Assembly: GCA_034509755.1 (NCBI GenBank)
Contig: CM067551.1
Coordinates: 14,194,501-14,258,500 of the forward strand
Reading direction: 5' to 3'
From: Anisodus tanguticus
Taxonomy: Eukaryota > Streptophyta > Magnoliopsida > Solanales > Solanaceae
Length of the DNA: 64,000 bases
The notes beneath the pieces were generated by a model. It ran no database searches. It was given only the letters and a program-made list of their open reading frames with translations, and had not been told where the DNA came from. Of the stretch, positions 1 to 10,868 are shown piece after piece. Within the stretch, counting starts at the first letter, position 1. Every line of letters begins with the position of its first letter. A program made the position numbers and the translations under genes.

Positions 1-1139
1 AATATTGTTCACATCCAGCTAATGAATGAGCCATGCTTTCGAGAGAGCCAGACTAAGCAAAGTGCGAATAGTTATCGGTTTGACCACCGGACTAAATGTC
101 TCTCCACAATCTACGCCAACCTGTTGTGTTTTGCCATCACCTACAAGACGAGCCTTATCCCTCTCAAAAGAACCGTCAGCATTTTATTTATGAGTAAAAA
201 TCCACATAGACCGAATAATATTAACACCAGACGGACGGGCACCAAATCCTACGTCTTATTATCAATAAGAGCATTATATTCGTCAACCATGACCATTTTC
301 TAATTCGGGTCATGAAGGGAAGACACTGGGTTACGTGGTATTGGTGATTTAGTGACATTAGAATTAAGATTAAAATGTCATTTTGATTTAAAATACCCCA
401 TTGGCTATGCGTAACGGGCCCTTGACTTGAGATAGAATTGGATGGGATTTGGGAAATTGTTGGGTCAGTGATAGACTGGCCAGTAGGTAGTTGGCTTGCT
501 GGCCCAATAGCGGCTGGCTGACGACCCGAAGGAGATGAAGAAAAATTTGGACCAGAAATTGGACTGAGACTGGTCCGAGAGTCTGGGCTAGAAACTGGAC
601 CGAGATTGGACTGAGTCTCGAAACCAGAAACTGGGCCATGATCTCCACTAGGTCGGGTGTCGGAACTGGGCTGAGAGGCTGGAACATTGCCGAGAATGTT
701 TGGGCAAGCAGGCAGTTGGTCTGTCGGCAGATTTGACTCTCGGACCCACTGTTGTAGAATATAAGGGGAGGGAGCATCGTCCAAAAAATTATAAGCACTC
801 GACACAGATTTAGACGCTTGAGCAAATGTAAATTGGGTTCCATAAAAAATAACATGACGACTAATTATGATTTTATTATAAGATAAATCAAAACATTTGT
901 AACCACGATGATTAGATGGAAAACCCAAAAATACACAAGCGGTAGATCGAGCTTGAAGTTTATTAATTGTAGTGGATAGAAAATGTTGATAGCACAAGCA
1001 CCCAAACACCCTAAGATGAAAATACGAGGGATATTTATTGTAAAGAATTTTAAGTGGAGATTGATATGCTAAACCTTTGTTAAGGAGGTATGTCGTCATT
1101 TGTAACGCATGATGCCATAAAGATGGGGGGTAATGAAGT
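1..1139 (-). pseudogene. Copia A integrase C-terminus, linker and RT start
   Basis: Minus-strand frame from 1099 to about 390 gives the integrase C-terminal part, with LHLRVFGCLCY, INKLQARSTACVFLGF and NHRGYKCFD, then a Pro/Ser/Gly-rich linker and the motif GPVTHSQWGI. A frameshift near 380 puts the RT N-terminus (DPNWK, then a TWDLVP-like stretch) in another frame. The last bases at 1-30 still encode a degraded HQLDV motif of RT palm. The linker holds several PVSGP/PASQP repeats, as in the other family members. Not functional. Confidence 0.85.
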
Positions 1140-1999
1140 ATGCGCTAGTAAGGTTCGGACAATATTTTTAATGGTACGAATTTTTCTTTCGACCTTCCCA
1201 TTTTGCGAGGACGTATGAGGACAAGAAAATCGAAAAGATATGCCATAAGTGTCACAAAATTCCTGAAATTGCCCATTATCATATTCCCTACCATTATCAC
1301 ATAGCGTGTTTTAAATTTCTCATTCAAATTGGGTACGGATGAAAGCTCTAAATTTTAAGAATGTTGAAAAAACATAAGATGTTTTAGATAAAGGAAAGGT
1401 CCACAAAAAATTAGAATAATCATCCAAAAATAAAACATAATAACGATGGCCCAAAGAACTTAAAATGGAAGATGTCCATAAATCACTTTGAATAATGCCA
1501 AAAGGCATCGACATACTATAAGAGAGTACTACACATACTCTTACAATCAATGAAATTATTATTTTTAAGAGAAGAAATAATAGACGGCCCCGGATGATCC
1601 AAACATACATGCCATAAATGAGGAGCAAGAGCGGCAAATGTTGAAGGTGTGGCTTGACTCGTGGAAATAATGGTGGTGGTGATTAGATAAACTCTCCCCA
1701 ACTATTACATCCAAAAGGTCAAAGTTAACAGAAACCCAATTATCAGTTGTGAATTTTCGGACAGACACCAAATTGTTAATTAAGTGAGGGGCATGAAGGA
1801 CATTTTTAAGGACTAGAGGTGGATGTGGGGGGGGGGGGGGGGGGGGGGGAATTTGTGTGACCATAACCACGAATTGGAATTGAATTGTCATTTCCAACAA
1901 TTGTACCACGATTATTGCTCGAATTGAAATAAGACGAGAGATTACTTGGTGCGGATATCATATGAGAAGTGGCACCAGTGTCCATATATCAATTTGCAT
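1140..1999 (-). pseudogene. Copia A protease, GAG-pre-integrase and integrase core
   Basis: Minus strand. The protease motif region (MDTGAT-like) lies near 1960-1990 and is followed by a run of 23 G on the plus strand (1827-1849), read as polyproline just before PLVLKNVLHAPHLINNLVS. Next come the GAG-pre-integrase WH..LDHPG region and the integrase core start (HRYYVLFLDDYSNFLWTF) in different frames. Several frameshifts separate them. Polyprotein domains of a retrotransposon; no active product is possible. Confidence 0.8.
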
Positions 2000-2972
2000 C
2001 CGGGGGATTTAATTCAAGTGTATGCATCGTGGCCTCGATATCTGTGGGCATCAGAACTATCTCTAGGCCCGCAGCAGCGAATGCCTACTGAGGCTGAGGC
2101 CCAAGCAGGCCAGCCTGCTGCCACTGTCCAGCAGGTCGTGCATTCTGGATTGGAAAACTGGACCACCGCCACTGTTCCGACCACTGCCACGGTCGCCGCC
2201 GCGATTCTTGTCATTATTTTTTCAATTTTGACCCTTTTTGCCACCACCGTTATTACGGTTTTGGATAGAATTATCCAAGATTGAGTGAGGGTCATCGGAT
2301 GTGGCCATCATCATGACGGAATTCGCTCCGATAGTTGCTTTCTTTATCAAACCATCCATTTCTAACGTGAGCATAGAACAGGCCTAGTAGAACGATGGAA
2401 TTGGATTACTTTGACGAAGAAGTGTCCCAACGCCATTATAAGCCTCTTATAGGCCTGCAACAATCTGAAGAACAAGACGATTATTTGTGACGGGTGCACC
2501 AACGTTATTGAGTTGATCCGCCAATTCCTTCAACCTTTTACAATAGGCTGAGACATTCGGAAAATCCTCCATATTGACATGGGAAAATTCCTGTTCAAGA
2601 GTGACGGCACGAGAATTTTTGTTATCTTGGAAGATATCACGCACCATAATCCAAGTTTCCATCGTCGTAGCGTCGAGTTCAATAATCGTTTGCAAGAGGT
2701 CCGTAGAGATAGTGGAATAAATTCACTGGAGAACTGTAGCATCAAGAGTCATCCATAACGTAGGGTCATCCTCGGGGGTAGGCATCTTCTCATTGCCTAT
2801 TACCGAGGGAATGATGTGATGAAGGACTTGATGCGAGCGTGTGTGCGTGAGCTTTAAATAATTCCGCCCACGTCGCGTATTGGACGTTTTTCATCTCAAG
2901 AACAATAGGGATGTGGTTCTTGATGTTGGAGACTGTAAGGACAGGATGAAACGTGTTCTTTGAGGTAGACAT
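2000..2972 (-). pseudogene. Copia A gag
   Basis: Minus strand, with an ATG at 2972 (MSTSKNTFHP) in the same context as the gag starts of C and E. The N-terminal block reads IPIVLEMKNVQYATWAELFK, then frames shift. A second block (2695-2447) has DIFQDNKNSRAVTLEQEFS, FPNVSAYCKRLKELADQL and LVLQIVAGL, typical of the copia gag (UBN2-like) domain. The C-terminal tail at 2010-2295 is Gly/Asn-rich, then Trp/Pro-rich, and frame-shifted. No CCHC knuckle is visible. Confidence 0.85.
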
Positions 2973-3123
2973 GACGAAAGAACAAGAGGAGAATCAGGGA
3001 TTTGGAAGAGAATTTGGGAAGAGGGGAGGGAAGGCCACGGATTCTGAGGATAGAAAATGCTCGGATTCCGAGGACAGAAACAGGCAGCGGAAGCTGTTGT
3101 GGAGAAGGTATTTTAGCCTTAAA

Positions 3124-3135
3124 CTTCTGATACCA
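3124..3135 (-). other. Primer-binding site of copia A
   Basis: On the minus strand the bases next to the LTR read TGGTATCAGAAG, close to the plant initiator-Met tRNA complement TGGTATCAGAGC. It fixes the LTR boundary at 3136. Confidence 0.75.
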
Positions 3136-3337
3136 TGAAAGAGAATAATCTCTTGATTATTTTCATTAATGAAGAGGTCTATATATACAATATAAAATCT
3201 CTAAATATGGAAAATCATATTCCTACTATAATACTAATATCCTAATTACACTTATACAAGAATTCTACAAATTATGGTAAGTAACCTAAATATACACAAT
3301 TCGTTGGTTTGTCCGTGATATACACGGTTTCTATCAA
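3136..3337 (-). repeat. 5' LTR of copia A
   Basis: About 202 bp. It begins and ends with the minus-strand TG...CA pair: the right end reads ctatca on plus, the left end tgaaag. It shares the tail ATTAATGAAAATAATCAAG-like text with the LTRs of B, C and E. The expected second LTR lies left of the window. Confidence 0.75.
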
Positions 3338-4089
3338 TCCACGTATTGTTAATACACGTATTACTTATTTCACCTTCTATCCCATATAGAATAATACATA
3401 AATTTCTGTACAACTTATACATGTATAAGTTCTACAATGTTCGATTTCCGGAATTGGAATCCGCAAAACTTATGTGAATTTTATTACTAGAAATCAAACA
3501 TGGTATAATGCATGTCGATTTACATACCAAGATTAACTTGGCTTATACCTCAAACCAAAAGACCCCTAAATGTCTTGAATTTTGTCCTTCGCCTTCGATT
3601 TATAGTCGTTCGGGTGCTTACGGTCCTTGGCTGACTGGTAGGTCTTCAATTAGTCTTCTAAAGTTATTTGACCGTTGTGGCCGATATCCTCTCCCTGATC
3701 TTCGCGGAGGCCATTGAGGAATTTGGTTAGACATGTCACATGAGGTCTATTCCTTAAGACTCGGGAAAGGTAATTACGTAGGTCCGCAACATTGTTAGTA
3801 GGGAGGATACTCATCCTGCAGGGGCTAGTATGCGAGTTATGGCCAGCTAAGGGGTGAGTAAGTTTATGCTTGGTCTTTGGATCGTCTGATCATTCTGCAG
3901 TGATCATTTCCTGATCTCAGTTTGGAGTACATACACTTTGGGCATATACAATTCTTGGCTACCACTGAAACTATATGATACCTTTCTTCTAGTTTTAAAT
4001 ATCTAAAAGATAACTAAAATTAAGTAATTTAATCCCATTTAGTTTTGAAAATTAATTAACTTGACATTTCATGATGAGTGAAAACAGGT
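3338..4089. other. Intergenic DNA, no gene recognised
   Basis: No convincing coding region. A 69-codon open frame at 3508-3717 resembles nothing I recognise. There is a perfect 20-bp palindrome at 3412-3431 (AACTTATACATGTATAAGTT). The GC-richer text at 3580-3720 may be an old LTR remnant, but I cannot place it. Confidence 0.4.
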
Positions 4090-4385
4090 GCGAGAGATAG
4101 GGTGCTAGCCTCGTCTTCTCCTTTTTTAGTAGTATTATCTAGGTATCACATAGTTCATTTCTCTTCAGTGTGTGTTATTATCTGTTGCTATATTTGTTTT
4201 GTATCTTGATATTTTGTTGTCTTACTTTTCTTACAATTCTGCATCGATTACGTTTCTTTTGAGCCTAGGGTCTATCGGAAACAAGCTCTCTATCCCAAAG
4301 GTAGAGGTAAAATATGTGTACATTCTATCTTCCCAAATCTGACTTATAAAACTACATTGGATATATTGGTGTTAGAAGCACTTCC
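4090..4385 (+). mobile_element. TS-type SINE, diverged
   Basis: The 3' body contains GAGCCTAGGGTCTATCGGAA followed by a degenerate AGCTCTCTATCC...AAGGTAGAGGTAAAAT stretch and ends in a TTGG/TTGGTGTT tail. This matches the 3' part of the TS SINE family of tobacco and relatives, as I remember it. The T-rich middle (about 4120-4255) also fits. The tRNA-like 5' head and the TSD are not clear, so the left edge is approximate. Confidence 0.55.
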
Positions 4386-4525
4386 GAAATTTTAGAAGTT
4401 GTGAGTACTCAATTACTTTTTAGTGAGTTGCTATTAGTAACAGAGAAATATTTTCTTTCATCCACTTTTTTTATCCCTCACATTGTCATTTCTTTTATAT
4501 TAGGTGCGTAGCAATTTTATTCACA

Positions 4526-4803
4526 CTGCCTCCATTTTAAAATAAGTGATATTTTTAGTCTGGTCAGGCTACTTAAAAAAATTACTCATTCCTAGAAAAT
4601 AAGATATATTTTTACTAATTTACCCTTAATAAGTAACTCAAAAAAGATGTAGCTCGATCTTAGTAGTTATGTAAAATACTTTTTATTTAAATAAGGATAA
4701 AATTGGAAGAACATCACTAATGTCTTCTTGATTATGTTAAACGTCACTTATTTTGAAACAAAACTAAAAGATAAAAACACCACTTATTTTGAAATAGAGA
4801 GAG
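4526..4803. mobile_element. Stowaway-like MITE
   Basis: Left end CTGCCTCCATTTTAAAATAA and right end CACTTATTTTGAAATAGAGA are inverted copies of each other. They match the CTCCCTCC-type terminal repeats of Stowaway MITEs. The interior is AT-rich without coding capacity. A TA follows the right end; the left flank reads CA. Confidence 0.65.
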
Positions 4804-5029
4804 TAATATTTTGCTAGTTTCATGTATAAATTATAAGTATTTGGGTAAAATAAATCCACTATATATGTATGCAGGTCCGCCGCTTGTAAATCAAATAAAA
4901 TGAGATGAAAAGAGTACTACAAATTTAATTTTGATACAATAATAAAATGAGGTCTAAAGACAAATAAGTTAATAGACGATTTAACTCGGTCGTACTACAA
5001 CTTTAATTTAGACATTCATTAAGTATAGC

Positions 5030-6085
5030 ATTTTTGACGTCCATCTCATGCATATATACTTCTGAAACTTTTGATACCTGAGAAAGATATACTCGAGTCT
5101 ATTTGCCAATGATAAGGAAGATGAACACAAGGTGAAAGGTGGGGTTCTATCATTTGATTATGACATTACTTTGAATTAATTAACAGCCACCAGACACCTC
5201 CTCAATTGATGGCTTACACCATCTTAGTAGACTTGTTACTCAAATTGCTGGTGAAGAAAGCAATTGACAACTTAGTAATGTTATGCAATTTGGTGCCTCT
5301 AGCTTGTTTGGATGATTGTTACCTATTGTACTGTATTGTAATTTTAAATATAATGATTGTCAAGTTTTATTAGTATATTGTACCATTAAATTCATTATCG
5401 TCATATAATAAGGAAAAATCAATTTTATGTAATGATTAATTTAGTGTGATCGCATCGTTACCTATTTTTTTTTTTTTTTTTATCATTTTTACCTTTGTTT
5501 TATTCTTTACTCTACTTTTCTTTATAATATTGTAGGTTTATCCTTTAAATTGTTGATGTGTGACATTATATAACGACGAAAACTAATACAAATTACTAAA
5601 CATTGTATTTATCAAAATAATATCTTAAAATGCAATACAATACACTATGAATAACAACCATCCAAACAAACCAGTACTATATCAAATTAGAAACTTCGTA
5701 TTCACCAACCAAACATACTAGTATTAGGGAACAAGCGCCTCAATTTGATAGTACAACTTTTTCTAAGGGTGCCAATTCCCCTATCTTTTTTCTCAGTACA
5801 CAGTATTCATTTCCTTCGAGAAAATTAGACTCGAAAATGTCGTTTGATCCTGCATGGAATGCGGGAATGCCGACTTAGTTTACTAGTTAGCGTGCAACAG
5901 TTCTGTGGAAAAAGTGTCAAAGCAACCATTCTAATGTAAATGGAGAGAGGCGGACGTAACCTTCTATACCAGATTTGAACCCAATTTTTTTTGACACGGA
6001 GCATTAAACTTAAATGCTAAATTCGCCTCCTAGATTTCGTCATATATAAGCGTAAGTAACGAATGAAAATAGTACCATTACTACA
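5030..6085. repeat. Ancient segmental duplication, copy 1
   Basis: This stretch is colinear with 11590-12835. Shared words in order are gacgtccatc, atgaacacaaggtgaaag, tgacattac, aatttggtgcc, tttgatagtacaactttt, aaaaatacttgaaaat-like text and ataagcg..gt.ac.aatgaaa. The two copies are clearly diverged, with indels. Copy 1 holds the MITE at 5303-5671, absent from copy 2; copy 2 holds the palindromic LTR unit, absent from copy 1. Copia B inserted just after copy 1. Confidence 0.6.
5303..5671. mobile_element. MITE with CTTGTTTGGATG terminal repeats
   Basis: Left end CTTGTTTGGATGATTGTTAC and right end ATAACAACCATCCAAACAAA are near-perfect inverted repeats. Internally, TGTACTGTATTGTA is mirrored by ACAATACAATACA. 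Non-coding; contains a 17-T run near 5465. The termini resemble hAT-type MITEs, but no clean 8-bp TSD is visible. The matching site in the duplicated copy (near 11860) lacks it, which supports it being an insertion. Confidence 0.7.
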
Positions 6086-6090
6086 TTTAC

Positions 6091-6362
6091 TGATAGAATA
6101 TACTGTGTATATTAGACTCAATATACACGGTTTCCCCTACTATGTATACTGTGTATATATTTCTCATATATACACGGTTTCCCCTCTTACCATATTTGTA
6201 TAATTCTTGCACATGTGTAATTATGATAGTAGTCTTGTATTAGGAAAAGGTAGTAGTCTTGTATTAGGAAAAGGTAGATTTAATTTCCATAATTAAATAT
6301 TGTATATCATGTATATATACCATTGACATTAATGAAAATAATCAAGGGATTATTCTCTTTAA
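6091..6362 (+). repeat. 5' LTR of copia B
   Basis: Starts TGATAGAATA; the expected terminal CA has decayed to AA. The U3 part carries a direct repeat of TATATACACGGTTTCCCC (near 6120 and 6167). It also has a tandem copy of a 24-bp unit around TAGTCTTGTATTAGGAAAAG (6228-6275). Such repeats could be promoter elements; that is inference. Confidence 0.9.
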
Positions 6363-6374
6363 TGGTATCAGCAG
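6363..6374 (+). other. Primer-binding site of copia B
   Basis: TGGTATCAGCAG directly after the LTR, a one- or two-base variant of the initiator-Met tRNA complement. Confidence 0.75.
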
Positions 6375-6517
6375 TCTAGGAAAAACTTCTCTTCTCCAAA
6401 TATTCTCCTTTCCGCCGCCCTACTATACCAATCGGCCGACGGCCGACGGCCGACCCCCTCCCATCCCTTCAATTTTATTTTTTTTCAAAACCCTAATTCT
6501 CCTCTTGTTCTTTCAAT

Positions 6518-7344
6518 ATGTCTACCTCAAAGAACACATTTCATCATGCCCTTGCAGTCTAAACACCAAGAACAACATACCTATCGTTCTTGAAATGGAA
6601 AAAGTCCAATACGCAACGTGGGCAGAACTATTTAAAGTTCACGCACTGTCTCATCGAGTCCTTCATCACATCATCCCCTCGGCAACAGGCAAGGAGAAGG
6701 TGACTACAATCGATGATGAAATAGAGTTGTGGGCAACTCTTGATGCTTCGGTACTCAAGTGGATTTATTCGACTATCTCTACGAACCTCTTGCAGACTAT
6801 TATTGAACCCGACGCTACGGTAATGGATACTTGGAATAGGTTGCGAGATATATTCCAGGATAACAAAAATTCCTGTGCCGTGACCCTTGAGCTGGAATTC
6901 TCCCACATCAACATGGAGGATTTTCCGAATGTCTCAGCCTATTGTAAAAGGCTCAAGAAGTTGTCGGATCAACTCAAGAACGTTGGTACGCCCGTCACGA
7001 ATGATCGTCTTGTTCTTCAGATGGTTGCAAGCCTATCCGAGGCTTATAATGGCATTGGAACTCTTCTTCTCCAAAACAATCCTATTCCGCCGTTCTACCA
7101 AGCACGTTCCATGCTCACCTTAGAAGAAGTCGGGTTGGCTAAAAAGGCGGCAATCAGAGCCAATTCCTCCATGATGGCAGCCACGTCCGATGACCCTCAC
7201 TCATTCTCCGACAATTCTAACCAAAATCATAACAATAATGGCGGCAAAAAGGGCCAAAATCGGAAAAATGGTGGCAAAAATCACGGTGGCGGTGGCGGCG
7301 GCGGCGGCAGTTGTGGCAAACCAACGAGTGGTGGCGGCAAGTAG
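6518..7344 (+). pseudogene. Copia B gag
   Basis: The family start codon (MSTSKNTF context) is at 6518, but a stop and frameshift follow within about 15 codons. The rest is open in the frame 6505-7344. The gag domain shows IPIVLEMEKVQYATWAELFK, LLQTIIEPDATVMDTWNRLR, DIFQDNKNSCAVTLELEFS and LVLQMVASLSEAYNG. The tail is Asn/Gly/Lys-rich with a Gly run. The frame ends in TAG at 7342, in phase with the protease frame downstream, so gag and pol were once one polyprotein. Confidence 0.85.
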
Positions 7345-7635
7345 GGCACCCGGCCACTGAACCCATGGCAGTAGGCCTGGGTCGCTGGGTAGTGGCCCTA
7401 GACCTTGCCATGGGCCAATGGGCATTGGCCCTGGGCCATGCCGTGGGCCAATGGGCAGTGGCCCATGCCACCATGCCCAGTTCCAGTGAATTGGGCAAGG
7501 CCCAACTACACTCAGCCGAAGCGGACCGGGGCGATGAACAATAATCGGCGCGGCGGTGGCTCGCTTAGGCCTCGACCTCGCAGCCTTCGCTCCCCCCGAC
7601 CGAAGATCGCTTCGACCCCCACGGATATCTAGGCA
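7345..7635 (+). repeat. Trp/Pro-rich gag-protease linker, copia B
   Basis: In the gag frame this reads as repeats of the type PWANGHWPW and PWANGQWPM, from GGGCCAATGGGC words, then an Arg/Pro-rich block. Stop codons interrupt it (within 7370-7420 and at 7630). The same position in C (32200-32500) and E (40060-40360) holds a similar but not identical GGGCC-rich repeat block. Confidence 0.65.
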
Positions 7636-8925
7636 GTGATGCATACACTTGGATTAAATCCTCCGGATGAAAATTGGTACATGGACACCGGGGCCACCTC
7701 TCATATGACGTCTGCGCTAGGTAATCTCTCATCTTATTCCAATTTGAGCAAAAATCGTGGCATAATTATTGGTATTGGTTATTTAATTCCAATTCGCGGT
7801 TATGGTCACACAAATGTATCTCCCCCGAACCCACCTTTAGTCTTGAAAAATGTCCTTCATGCTCCTCGCTTAGTTAAAAATTTGGTGTCTGTTCGCAAAT
7901 TTACAACTGATAATTGGGTTTCTATTGACTTTGACACTTTTGGATTTTCTGAGAAGGATATTACGACGGGGATACCTCTAATGAGATGTAATAGTCGGAG
8001 AGAGATTTATCCAATCACTACCACCACCACCACTTCCACTAATCAAGCCACACCGTCCACATTTGTTGCTCTAGCTCTTTCCTTGTGGCATGCGTGTTTG
8101 GGTCATCCGGAGGCGTCTGTTCTTTCCTCTCTTAAAAATAATAATTTTATTGAATGTAATAGTACGTTTAGTATTAATATTTGTCCTTCTTGCCCGCTTG
8201 AAAAACATGTTAAATTACCATTTGTAGCCTCAAATTCTAGTACTTTGTTGCCATTTGATATTATTCATAGTGATTTGTGGACATCTCCCATTTTAAGGCA
8301 CCGTTATTATGTGTTATTTTTGGATGATTATTCTAATTTTTTCTGGACCTTTCCTTGATCTAAAAAGTCTCAAGTTTTTTCCACATTCCTAACTTTTAGA
8401 GCATTCATCCATACCCAATTTGAACGGAAAATTAAAAACATTCAATCTGATAATGGAAGGGAATTTGATAATGGGTCGTTTTTAGAATTTTGTAACACTA
8501 ATGGCATATCTTTTCAGTTTTCTTGTCCTCATACGTCCTCACAAAATGGGAAAGCCGAAAGAAAAATTTGTACCATTAATAATATTATTCGCACTTTACT
8601 AGCCCATGCTTCATTACCAAAATTTTTTTGGTATCATGCATTACAAATGGCTACTTACCTCCTTAACATACTTCCTAGCAAAGGATTAGCATATCAATCT
8701 CCACTAGAAATTCTTTATCATAAAGATACTTCGTATTCTCATCTTAGGGTGTTTGGGTATTTGTGCTATCCACTTTTCTCGTCCACAACAATTAACAAAC
8801 TTCAAGCCCGTTCTACCGCTTGTTTTTATTTTAGTTATCCGTCTAATCATCGTGGTTACAAATGTTCTGATATATCCTCTAATAAAATCATAATTAGTCG
8901 TCATATCATTTTTTATGAAACCTGA
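7636..8925 (+). pseudogene. Copia B protease, GAG-pre-integrase, integrase
   Basis: Open from 7636 to 8358: protease active site YMDTGATSHM at residues 15-24, then NPPLVLKNVLHAP, GAG-pre-integrase LWHACLGHPE and CPSC of the zinc-binding HHCC module, then integrase HSDLW and FLDDYSNFFW. A stop at 8356 (TGA where C has TTA) breaks it. The frame goes on with IQSDNGREFDN, SSQNGKAERK and LRVFGYLCYPLF to a stop near 8925. Both catalytic-core motifs are still readable. Not translatable as one protein. Confidence 0.85.
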
Positions 8926-9330
8926 TTTTCGTTTGCTAAATTATATAATTCCGTGTCTAGTTCTTATAATTTTTTAGATGATGGCTCTCACCGTATTTCA
9001 TTCACCAGTGGGCCCAACAATCCCATGACCCAAATCTTCCAGCAGGCCCACTGCCTGCTGGCCCAATAAATTCCCCCCTCCAGTCCGGTATCTCGGCCAG
9101 CAGGCCCACTGCTTGCTGGCCCAATTATACAGTGTGTCGGTCCAACCCTTCGGTCAGCAGGCCCACTACCTGTTGGTCAGTCCCGAGATGACCCGACACC
9201 ATCCCAAGTCCAGTCCACTTCTATTCTAAGTCAAGGGCCCGTTACTCATAGTCAATGGGGTATTTTTAAATCTAAATGACATTTTAATCTCAATTCTAGT
9301 GTCACTAAATCACCCCTACCACGTAACCTA
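8926..9330 (+). repeat. Integrase-RT linker of copia B with hairpin modules
   Basis: Contains three or more copies of a module around AGCAGGCCCACTGCCTGCTG (9043, 9098, 9155), each able to fold because AGCAGG pairs with CCTGCT. In frame the module encodes PAGPLPAGP-like peptides. Stops interrupt it. It ends in the family motif GPVTHSQWGIF. Confidence 0.65.
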
Positions 9331-10868
9331 GTGTCTGCCCTTCATGACCCGAATTGGAAAATGGCCATGGATGATGAATATCATACTCTTATTGAAAATA
9401 ATACGTGGGATTTGGTGCCCCTCCCGCCTGGTATCAATGTTATTTGTTTTATGTGTATTTTTACTCATAAGAAAAAATCTAACGGTTATTTTGAGAGGCA
9501 TAAGGCACGTCTTGTAGGTGATGGAAAAACTTAACAGGTTGGCGTGGATTGGGAGAGACATTTAGTCCGGTGGTCAAATCGGAAACCATTCGCACTGTTC
9601 TCAGTCTGGCTCTCTCAAAATGATGGCCCATTCATCAACTAGATGTCAAAATACTTTCTTACATGGTGATCTCAATGAGACAGTATACATACATCAACAC
9701 TTGGGTTTCAGGGACTCGATCATCCTAACCATGTTTGTTTGCTGAAAAAGTCCTTATATGGGCTTAAATAGGCCCCTCGAGCTTCATATAAAAGGTTTGC
9801 AGATTATGTGTCGACTATTGAGTTTTCTCACAGCAGGTCTGATCATTCTCTATTCATCTATCGTCGTGGTACTTCTCTGGCATACATTCTATTATATGTA
9901 AATGATATTATATTGACTGCCTCTTCGGATAAACTACGCAAGTCTATCATGTCTCTTCTCAGTTTAGAATTTGCTATGAAAGACTTGGGGCCCTTGAGTT
10001 ATTTTTTGGGTATAGTTGTGACACGTCATGCAGATGGTCTATTTTTACCACAGAGAAAGTATGCGGTTGAGATTATTGAGAGAGCTGACATGTCATCCTG
10101 TAAGTTCTCTCCTACTCCGATTGATACAAAACCGAAGCTAAGTGCTAATTCTAGCACACCTTACGAGGATCCCTCCCACTATTGCAGTCCTGCAATGGCT
10201 CTTCAGTATCTTACTTTCACGAGGCCCGATATTACTTATGCAGTGTGGCAAGTGTGTTTATTTAGTCATGATCCGAGGGACGAGCACATGCATGCTCTTA
10301 AACGTATTGTGTGTTACATTCAGGGCACTCTTAATTATGGTCTGCACTTATATCTATCCTCTGTATCTACTATCGTATCTTATACTAATGCTGATTGGGG
10401 TGGATGTCCAGATACCAGACGTTCCACGTCTGGTTATTGTATTTTCTTGGTCATAACTTAGTCTCTTGGTCGGCTAAATTCCAGACTACTTTATCGCGAT
10501 CCATTGTGGAGGCCGAGTATCGAGGGGTAGCCAATGTGGTGTCCGAGTCATGTTGGCTACGTAATCTCCTATTAGAGCTTTACTTTCCTATTCAGAAAGC
10601 TACCTTGGTCTACTGCGATAATGCTAGTGCAGTCTATCACTCTGGAAATCTGGTCCAACATCAGCGCACTAAACATATCGAGATGGATATTCACTTTGTT
10701 CGCGAAAAGGTAGCTCGTGGACAAGTACGTGTCTTGCATGCCCCTTCACGGTACCAAATTGCTGACATCTTTACTAAGGGTCTTCCCTTGGTTCTGTTTG
10801 AAGATTTTAGGGACAGTCTTAGCATACGACAGCCGCCCGCTATGACTGCTAGGTGTGATAGAATATAA
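9331..10868 (+). pseudogene. Copia B reverse transcriptase and RNase H
   Basis: RT fragments: DPNWKMAMDDEY, WDLVPLPPG and HKARLVGDGKT, then a stop and shifted frames to 9800. Then 9808-10461 has SDHSLFIYRRGTS, LLYVNDIILTASS, FAMKDLGPLSYFLGI and YLTFTRPDITYAV. A frameshift near 10455 leads to VEAEYRGVANV, YCDNASAVYH, TKHIEMDIHFVREK and ADIFTKGLP, the RNase H end. The catalytic YVDD motif reads YVND and the RNase H TDAD motif reads TNAD, both G-to-A changes. Dead polymerase. Confidence 0.9.

Larger units (their letters stand above)
1..3337 (-). mobile_element. Copia element A, left part outside window
   Basis: A Ty1/copia LTR retrotransposon read right to left. Seen in order on the minus strand: one LTR, a PBS, gag, protease, GAG-pre-integrase, integrase, the variable linker and the start of reverse transcriptase, which is cut by the window edge inside the HQLDV motif. 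The reading frame is broken many times, so it is a dead copy. Its proteins are closest to those of elements B, C and E here, so all four belong to one family group. The 3' LTR and target-site duplication are not in the window. Confidence 0.9.
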
